Part shown: in pieces, positions 56,620 to 64,000 of the stretch
How positions within the stretch are numbered: the first letter of the stretch is position 1
Layout of the letters: each line of letters begins with the position of its first letter
Origin: Quercus robur
Lineage: Eukaryota; Streptophyta; Magnoliopsida; Fagales; Fagaceae
Assembly: GCF_932294415.1 (NCBI RefSeq)
Contig: NC_065536.1
Location: 28,539,354 to 28,603,353, forward strand
Length of the DNA stretch: 64,000 bases
Direction of reading: 5' to 3'
The notes under the pieces: generated by a model
Database searches by the model: none
What the model saw: the letters and a program-made list of their open reading frames with translations, nothing else
Told to the model about the DNA's origin: nothing
Made by a program: the position numbers and the translations under genes

Positions 56620-59600
56620 AATTTAGGTCCGTGTATCTGTTTTTTTCTTTTTTCTTTTGATGGGATTGTTGGGAATTGGCTAAATTTTTCGTTTTTGTGT
56701 TTTTTTAATGAATGATTAGCTAAAATTTTCATTTTCTGCATGGTTGTATTTGATTTATGGATCAATAGTTATAGAAATATAAGCTGCTTTGGCTGAAAGA
56801 ATGGTAAGAGTGAGTGATTTAAGTCAGTTTGTTTAGTACTTACTCTTGCTTTTAACAGCAAATATGAGTGTATTTTTTGCTCTGCGAAGCAATTGAAGTG
56901 CTTTGAGAATTATGACTAAGTGATACCTAATCGTTGCTAATTTCTTGTGCATATATATTATGGCTTACAAGTGGTTCTCTTGATCTAATCAAATTTTGTA
57001 TTGATATGATTGGATTTGTAGGAGATCGAAATTTAATTGATTGGATGCATAGCTCTGTTCTGGACTTGGGTGTGAGGAAGTAGTTCATGTAGTACTGGGC
57101 TTTTGTGTTTCAGGGAAGAGCTTGTTTCATATGAGTGAATTTGTTGAACCTTGTAATCATTGAACTGCGAATGATTTTATTGATCTAGCGTCAGACTCAA
57201 ACTGTGAAATGAGATTATTTACTTGTGGAGGAATGCTTTTATCTTTGTCATTTTGGCAAAGCTTTTTACCCCTTTAATGGGGTGTATATAATGATGTATT
57301 AGAAAGAAAAATCTGACTTACGATGGTTCTAAATTCTAAGCATTCCTTGCTTTGAGCATTTTTTGTAGATTTAAGGTTGAGATTAGAGAGTAGAAAATAA
57401 CCTTCGTGGTAAATTTGAGAGTGATGGCCTGTAGTCCTCCTCAAAACCATGCATGGAAACAACTGATGTGAATTGCATGCATTCAACAAGCCATGATGGT
57501 GCTTTATCTGAAAATAAGTGTCTTAGCCTACTATCAAAATACTGAAGCGATTACAACAATCCTAACAGTGTATATAATTTGGCCGGTAAAACTGAGCATC
57601 ATTCATCCAGGAGTTTACTCTAAGTACCATTTGCTTAAATTATTTTACAGTTATTATGTAGTGTTGAAAGGATATATTTCACTTACCCAAATACAGAGAG
57701 GATTTCTTTTTGAGTAGTGTTTGACTGTTATTTTCTTCAGATATTGTGAAGGAACTTTTGGGCATTTGGCCTGAGCTTTGTAAGTCATGTGACTCCTCAA
57801 ACACCAGCCCGCTTTATTCAGCTGCTGTGAAGGACCATTTGGATGTAGTGAATGCCATCTTGGATGCTGATGCCAGCTTAATTCGCACAGTAAGGAAAAA
57901 TGGGAAAACTGCATTGCACACAGCTGCCAGGTATGGCCTCCTTCGAATTGTAAAAGCACTTATAGACCGTGATCCAGGAATAGTCAGCATCAAAGATAAA
58001 AAGGGTCAAACAGCACTCCATATGGCAGTGAAAGGTACGTGTCCTTCAGTAGTTGAGGAGATATTGGAAGCTGATCGCTCTATTCTGAATGAACGTGATA
58101 AGAAGGGTAATACAGCTGTGCACATGGCCACAAGGAAAGGCCGTTCACAGGTATTTTTGTTCTGACTTTAAAGATGAAAACATGTTGGCACATTTGTTTC
58201 CTCTAGAATTTCTTTTTCTTTTTTTACATTTTTGCAGTTAGTATTGATTTTAATTACAGTAGTAACTAGTAAGATTAGGAGCTATCCATTTCATTGTTGT
58301 GAGAATTCATCTTGCACCTTCAGTACCACTTGCCAAGGACCCTTCTGCTGGACTCTTTCATAGTTCATACTACCTACGTGAAATATCTCTATCACCTCTT
58401 AGCTATCACATTAACTGTACCACCTCTTTAAACAGAAGCATATAACCGTGTCCGTGGTAGCAATCTAAGATGAGGAAGAGGATTAGGAAAAGCATAAAGC
58501 GATCACTTCCTTAAAGAGGCCTTAAAGTTATAAATGAAAAGACTACCTGTTTTATGAGTCAGCATTTACTGATGACTATGAAAGTGGATCTATAAAGTAG
58601 ATGCATCAAGTTAACCTTATTGGGTGCCTCTTACCAGCTATTAATCATTGCCTATTCACCTTTTGGCTGTTGGAAACCTTACCAGTTCTTCAGCTACTGA
58701 TGTTGGAAGCTCGATTTTCCTGTTATTTGAGTGAGATAAGTTGAAAAGGCAAACATCAATATTAAAAATTAATTTTGGTTAACTTAGAGGATGAGGAAGT
58801 AGAAACTTTCAATACCAATCATCATTAGAAAGACTATAGCAACTTAAAGGGTTTTCATCCTATCAAATTGCCTGTCTGATTCCACTACCACATTTATATG
58901 TACAACTTTTATCCTAGAAGAAACTAGAAGTTTGATATCATATCCTCTTAAGTTCATTCTTGATCACAAATATTTGAAGGCTTTATGCACTTTAAATGTG
59001 CTTGTTATTCCCTCTGTAGTTGTGTTAGTTGTTTTCCTGTACTGAATATTGTTCTCAATTCTTCAGATAGTAAGCCTGTTGCTGACCTATGCATCTGTTG
59101 ATGTCAACGCGATTAACAATCAGCATGAAACTGCAATGGATTTGGCAGATAAACTGCAGTATGGAGAATCTGCATTGGAAATTAAGGAATCTCTAACTGA
59201 AGCTGGTGCTAAGTATGCCAGGCATGTTGGCAAAATGGATGAAGCAATGGAACTCAAAAGGACTGTCAGTGATATAAAGCATGAGGTGCACTCACAATTC
59301 AAAGAACATGAACAGACCCGTCGACGAGTTTCTGGTATTGCCAAAGAATTAAAGAAAATCCACAGAGAAGCTGTTCAGAACACCACAAACTCTGTCACAG
59401 TCGTTGCTGTTCTTTTTGCCTCAATAGCTTTCTTGGCCATATTCAACTTGCCTGGCCAATATTTTACAGATAAATCAAACGCAGGGAAGGCTAACATAGC
59501 TAATAGTATTGCTTTCAGAGTATTCTGCCTTTTAAATGCTACCTCACTCTTCATTTCTCTAGCTGTTGTTGTGGTTCAGATCACTTTGGTGGCCTGGGAC

Positions 59601-59942
59601 ACAAGGGCTCAGAGGCAGGTTGTGTCTGTTGTTAACAAGCTAATGTGGGTTGCCTGCACTTGCACTTGTGGAGCGTTCCTGTCAATAGCTTTTCTTGTTG
59701 TTGGAAAGCCAAATTCATGGATGGCTATAACTATAACCATTATGGGAGCTCCAATTCTTGTAGGGACTCTTGCAAGCATGTGCTACTTTGTTTTCCGGCA
59801 ACACTTCGGGATTTTCCGCAGTGACTCCCAAAGACGCATCAAAAGGACTGGTGGGAGCAAGTCTTTCTCATGGACACACTCTGCAAATATATCAGATCCT
59901 GATGACTATAACTCTGACCTTGAGAAGATCTATGCTTTGTAG
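56257..59942 (+). CDS. Ankyrin repeat PGG-domain membrane protein
   Basis: Orthologue-like to Arabidopsis At2g01680. Three exons: 56257-56578, 57741-58150 and 59067-59942, all with GT-AG introns (G/gtatgt..cag/AT; CAG/gtattt..cag/ATA), giving 535 aa, close to the family's usual length. Ankyrin repeats fill about residues 15-300 (GETALFLAAAENRHEIFSYL, NTSPLYSAAVKDHLDVV, GKTALHTAARYGLLRIV, GQTALHMAVKG, GNTAVHMATRKGRSQIV). The PGG domain begins at about residue 343 (AVQNTTNSVTVVAVLFASIAF, NLPGQY) with four membrane helices at about 354-371, 394-416, 434-457 and 462-488. The C-terminus ends EKIYAL. Members such as ITN1 and ACD6 sit at the plasma membrane in stress and defence signalling; the exact role of this one is not known. 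No breaks. Confidence 0.95.
56580..57740 (+). other. Intron 1 of the ankyrin gene
   Basis: 1162 bp. Begins with a short tandem run of CTCAACT (56586-56618) right after the donor. No element recognised; small frames inside it are chance. Confidence 0.85.
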
Positions 59943-60300
59943 ACACCAGATTTAGAACAATGAGTAAGCTGCTCAAGATCTTCTATTGTTCATGCAATTT
60001 TAGGCACACAATTTCAAACTATGATGAGGTGCACAGAAAAGTTGTTGGGTTTGGCTCTGTATGATGGTTGACCAACAAAAAATTATGTATATTTAGGCGC
60101 AATGAGGTGTAATATGATAGTTCAGTCTGTACGAGCTTGCATAAGTTTCCAACAAATTGCTTGTTGATTGTGATAGCATGTTGCTGTGGTTGTAAATTTG
60201 CAGTTTTGTATGGTTCCAATCATACTAACATAGCAACTTGAATTTGTGAACTTTATGAATTCCTGTATATCTATTCAAGGCAAGAGAATTGTTTAATGTA
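59943..60300 (+). other. Probable 3' UTR of the ankyrin gene
   Basis: About 350 bp after the stop, T-rich, with polyadenylation-like signals (aatgaggtgtaatatgatag; gtataaattgag near 60300). Confidence 0.45.
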
Positions 60301-60652
60301 TAAATTGAGTCAATATAAGATGGCCGAAGAATCTGAGCAGGTTGATGCTCATTGACTACAAACTAATGCAAAATAATCAATAAATAACAAAAAATATATT
60401 AGAATGTACCTTAAGATTTCATGCTAGATATCTCCCTTTTTTTACATTAGATTTTTGTTTCTTTCACATTTTTCCTTAGATACTTGGTGGGGGTTACAGA
60501 CATGAGATCAATTGCTTTTACAGAGCTAGAAATAAGAATCGTTTGGTGCAGAAAGAAAGGAAGATGGGTTCGTCTGCGTGGTGGGGGTGTATCAGCTCTG
60601 ACATCCTTACATGAAGTTTAGGAGCATGGATGTGGAACAGGACAACAAGACT

Positions 60653-60696
<44 letters not shown>

Positions 60697-61120
60697 AGAA
60701 ACAGGACAATAAGAACTTAATGTCATATAATAAAAGTTTGGTCTTAGAAGTAGATATCTCACGTGACTTTTAACAATAGTTTTACAATTAAATTAAATCT
60801 AACAGTTCTTTAATACACAGCTACATATTTATAATGGTTGCCAAATGGAGTCTACATGACCCAATGAATCACTACCTTCAATTCCACCATTAACTGCATC
60901 CCACAATCATTAGTGAAAGTTTTTGGTCATTTCCATTTTAATAGTTCTTTTTTATTTTTCTAACTACCACCATGAAGCTGTTCTCCGTTTTGTAGCACAG
61001 CCTTGCTACTCTTTCATGCATCATGGAATATTGGAAATGCCTTGATTTTGGGGTTCACACTCCATTTGTTCATTGTGGCTTTCTCAGTTCTCACACCTAT
61101 ATTTTGTCCATGACGTCCAC
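60301..61120. other. Intergenic between two convergent genes
   Basis: Contains a (TG)n microsatellite at 60656-60694. Otherwise AT-rich; no RNA gene or element border seen. Confidence 0.5.
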
Positions 61121-61550
61121 TTTTTTTTTTTTTTTTTTTTTTTTTTGGGCTGAATGAATTAATTTATAAAACACAAAAAGCAACGGAAGGGCACGGCCCA
61201 TCTCTCTCTTGGGATAAAAGGCCAGTCAGGAAGAACGAAGATGGGAAATGGCCCAAAGAGTTACATCAAAAGTCCATTTCACAACATTGCAAGCAACAAA
61301 ATTAATGGATTTATAAGTGTACCAAATCCCAAGCTACACAGTTCTTTTAACAAAAGTTTCATATCAGCTACAATACCATTGATTAACCATGGAACATCAA
61401 AGAGATTGCCATTAATTACATTTAATACTGAAGTCGAATAACCATCAAAGATCATAAAATCAAATTTCGTTTGGATTGCTATCTTAACTGCAAGTAGAGC
61501 TGCTGTTGCTTCACCACACAAAGGAATCCTCATGTGAATTTTCCCCCATG
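61121..61550 (-). mobile_element. 5'-truncated LINE (RNase H end) with poly-A
   Basis: A T26 run at 61121-61146 is the minus-strand poly-A tail. Upstream on the minus strand, the frame from 61533 (MRIPLCGEATAALLAVKIA, IFDGYSTSVLNVING) matches the RNase H domain at the C-terminus of plant L1 elements; the usual Asp of GDS is Tyr. Stops follow. The insertion lies at the very end of the neighbouring NRPD4 gene. No clear target duplication. Confidence 0.75.
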
Positions 61551-63832
61551 TTGACTTTCCTCCTCAAGTTGACTTGCCAAGCTAGCAGACTCTTTAAGCT
61601 TAGCTAGCTCACTTAGTACACCTTTGAGGGGTTCACTAAGCTTGCTTCTCTTAGCCTGTGAGAAAATATGTAGTGTATCATGTTCAAATGATTGAAATAA
61701 AAAATAGTTACAGCAAGTTGTCACCCCAGATAGTAGCTTTAAAACCACAACACAAAAGAACATAACCATAAATAATTCTTCCAGTAGACTGGCACTCAGT
61801 GAGCTGAACAAAGTCTCTTGAATTGTTGAATGTAGCACTAAAATTTGGGTCTCCTTCAACATTGGCCTATTAAACTACAGCTCAACATATATAGAGAGAG
61901 AGAATCCACGGTAGAGCTGTAGAAACTAGTAAGTGTTTTAATTGCAATACCAGATGCTTTCCTAGGGATTTGCTGAATGGCAGAACACATTCAGATTATG
62001 ACAACATTATCAGCAACTGAAAATTTTTCACTCATATAGTCATTCAAAAGAAATTAAGGGAATGGCATGAATATTAAGCCCCAAAGTCAGGAAATATTAA
62101 CATTCATATTTAAAATAATTGGTGGCGCAACAAATGTCAGTTCTGCAACTATAGTCATCAATACACTAAGCACCAATTTGGCTTGTTTCTACTAACTTAC
62201 AAAAAAAATCCAATTGCTCAACAGATATCAGCTCTACCTTTGCAGTTATTGATATAGAAAGCATAAGGTTTGCAGATTTTCTACTTGTTTAGTTATTACA
62301 CATAAACAACCTTTCTCAAGCATAGAACTAGAAATGAACAGTAAGCAAACACTAGCGTAGTAAGCAATCTAACATATCATTATCTAAAAACTACAAACCC
62401 AGACATCATACCTTCAAGGATGGAACCAGAGAAAAAACTTCATCAACAGACTCTGGACCAACATTGGCAATCTCACATAACTGCAGTCAAAAAACTGAAA
62501 ATAAGAGTGCTGCATGACTTTTAAGATTTAAGTGACTCAAGTTGAGATTGAAACCTCGCTATTGGAAACGCCATGTTTTGTGAGAGTCCTTATTCCAGTT
62601 AAGAATTCAACAGCATATGGGTGATTTAAATGGATGACGCATCAGAAGAAGTGATGGGTCAACACACACTCAAAGCAAATCTAAAGAATGAGTATAATTA
62701 AAAATAAAAAATAAAAAAGTAAATGCTCTGAAAAGTGAAGTTCAAGGATACTCAAGAACTTTTCTAACAGACTGGGGATTTGTATAATGGACACCCCTTT
62801 TGGCATACTGCAGTCCCTTGTCAAATGGTCTGGAAACAAACGACAGATTATATCACTAATTAAATGTACTAATTTATATTCAATAGCAAAATCTGAAAAT
62901 GTGTTCCTCACACAGGGAGTTTCAATTCTGGATCTTTTGATAATGTGACCATCTGATCCTGGATTCCTTGTAAAATACTTGCAGCCTCACAATCCATCAT
63001 GCTCATGCATTTGACATTTTCTGGTAGCTCTGCATATGCCACCATAAACATGTCACAACATGGTGTTAACCTACCAAAGTACATCCCCAGCTTAAGAAAT
63101 TGATCTAGAACTAAGTTTTCCAAAACCAAGAAAAAATTCACAGTATACAACCATAAAATCTACAGTATTAACAAGTGAAACATTCAAACACATAAAGAGG
63201 CCAAATTTTCATTATCTCAACAAAATAATGAATATATGCCTGTAAACCAAAAACATACATCCAAGTACCCACCTAGCTCAATGTTAAGCTCCAGTGGTTG
63301 TGGTTCTTTAGCTGGGGTCTTTCCACCATTAGCAATTTTGTCTCCTTTTCCCCCTTTGCTTGAATAGCCTTTAAAACATTTAAAAATAAAAAAGAGAAGC
63401 TCTTTCAAGGGAAATCAACACAGGAGGTAATCGATCATTGATTGTGCATGGAAAGGTAAAATCAACATAAACAGGCAACAACCAAACAAAACAATCATCA
63501 AAATTGGACCTTTTGGAAATGGAGTGTCATCCTTCCCTACATATTTTGGTGAAGAAAGAGTTTTAGGTTCAGGGAAACCTATAAAAGCAAGACCACCAAT
63601 TAGAGAAAATTAATGAATACGATTAAGTTTCCTTCAAATGATTATTCAAGATTAAGAAGATAAGCATATTTATGACTAGCATATTCCAGTAACAAACTTA
63701 ATATACACTAAAGGAAAAGAAGAAAACATTAACCTTCAAAATTGATATGAACTTTCCTTCCATACTTGGACTTCATTGAGCTGTCATCCTTCCCTTTAAA
63801 ACTACCTTCCTTTCCCTTTGATTTCAAGGTTG
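61530..63832 (-). CDS. NRPD4: RNA polymerase IV/V subunit 4 (partial, 5' end outside window)
   Basis: Eight exons on the minus strand, high to low: 63832-63734, 63578-63510, 63368-63273, 63029-62912, 62829-62752, 62588-62555, 62480-62412, 61655-61530. Every border is GT-AG and phases agree throughout. The N-terminal part is Lys/Gly/Ser-rich and basic (KGKEGSFKGKDDSSM, GRKVHI), as in Pol IV/V-specific subunit 4 but not Pol II RPB4. Core blocks: LPENVKC, MDCEAASILQGIQDQMV, HYTNPQSVRKVLE, HGVSNSE, IANVGPESVDEVFSLVPSLK, LSELAKLKESA. Pairs with subunit 7 on the polymerase stalk, in RNA-directed DNA methylation. The last ~15 residues run past the usual end. Two Met-Ser residues are added at VKCMSMMDCE. 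First exon(s) lie beyond 64000. Confidence 0.9.
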
Positions 63833-64000
63833 CTACACCCAAGAATTTACACAAAGAAACAAGTGTGTATTCAAAACATTGTATGTTCTAAACAAAGCTT
63901 CAGTGCAGGTTAGAAAGAAAGAAAGAAACAGGAATGTGGATATTGTACAAGTGCTATTGCACATGTCACCACTGATTGGTCTGACTGGTACATGCAGTTA
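63833..64000 (-). other. Intron of the NRPD4 gene (upstream part cut)
   Basis: Minus-strand acceptor TGTAG/CA at 63833. No coding match in the remaining 168 bp, so the initiating exon is outside the window. Confidence 0.7.

Noticed and set aside
60518..60709. Frame with His-Thr run
   Set aside because: Product of the (TG)n microsatellite.

Overview
The window looks like nuclear DNA from a eudicot plant, probably a woody species. The evidence is AT-rich intergenic DNA, spliced genes with GT-AG introns, plant-specific gene families (CML, F-box, ankyrin-PGG, Pol IV/V subunit 4) and dense nested plant transposons. Several repeats resemble ones I associate with Fagales (oak or chestnut type), but that is recall and not proof. 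There is no organelle, bacterial or viral genome here.

Layout. 1-2240: 3' end of an Athila-like Ty3/gypsy element. 2455-4462: Copia gag remnant on the minus strand, split by a CACTA element (2791-4058). 4459-14002: nearly full-length, inactivated Tat-lineage Ty3/gypsy element with dual RNase H and a spliced antisense gene. 14003-17300: tandem-repeat block (200-bp and 270-bp units). 18714-20163: PIF/Harbinger element with a transposase C-terminus. 20490-21099: tandem Helitron-like pair. 22084-22701: intact CML25-type calcium sensor. 23530-26245: L1 LINE split by a 1054-bp solo LTR with a clean 5-bp target duplication. 27611-32362: non-autonomous LTR element carrying a broken plant-transposon ORF. 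33265-47793: gene-poor repeat sea with SINEs, hAT-type elements, a truncated E2 ubiquitin-conjugase pseudogene and two abutting Helitron-like units. 48160-50128: F-box gene. 51250-53690: duplicated intergenic segments and fold-back elements. 56257-59942: intact three-exon ankyrin-PGG membrane protein (At2g01680 type). 61121-61550: truncated LINE. 61530-64000 (minus, 5' end beyond the window): multi-exon RNA polymerase IV/V subunit 4 (NRPD4/NRPE4) gene.

Four host loci look usable: CML25, the F-box gene, the ankyrin-PGG gene and NRPD4. They do not form a pathway. One link is notable: NRPD4 acts in RNA-directed DNA methylation, and the Tat element carries a stop-codon pattern expected from decay of CHG-methylated cytosines. 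The NRPD4 stop codon itself lies at the edge of a LINE insertion. I did not find a convincing wholly new system. The best leads are the antisense spliced gene, the mutation signature, the tandem Helitron pair, the reciprocal empty-site pair (39.5 kb / 51.3 kb) and the transposon-edged NRPD4 C-terminus.
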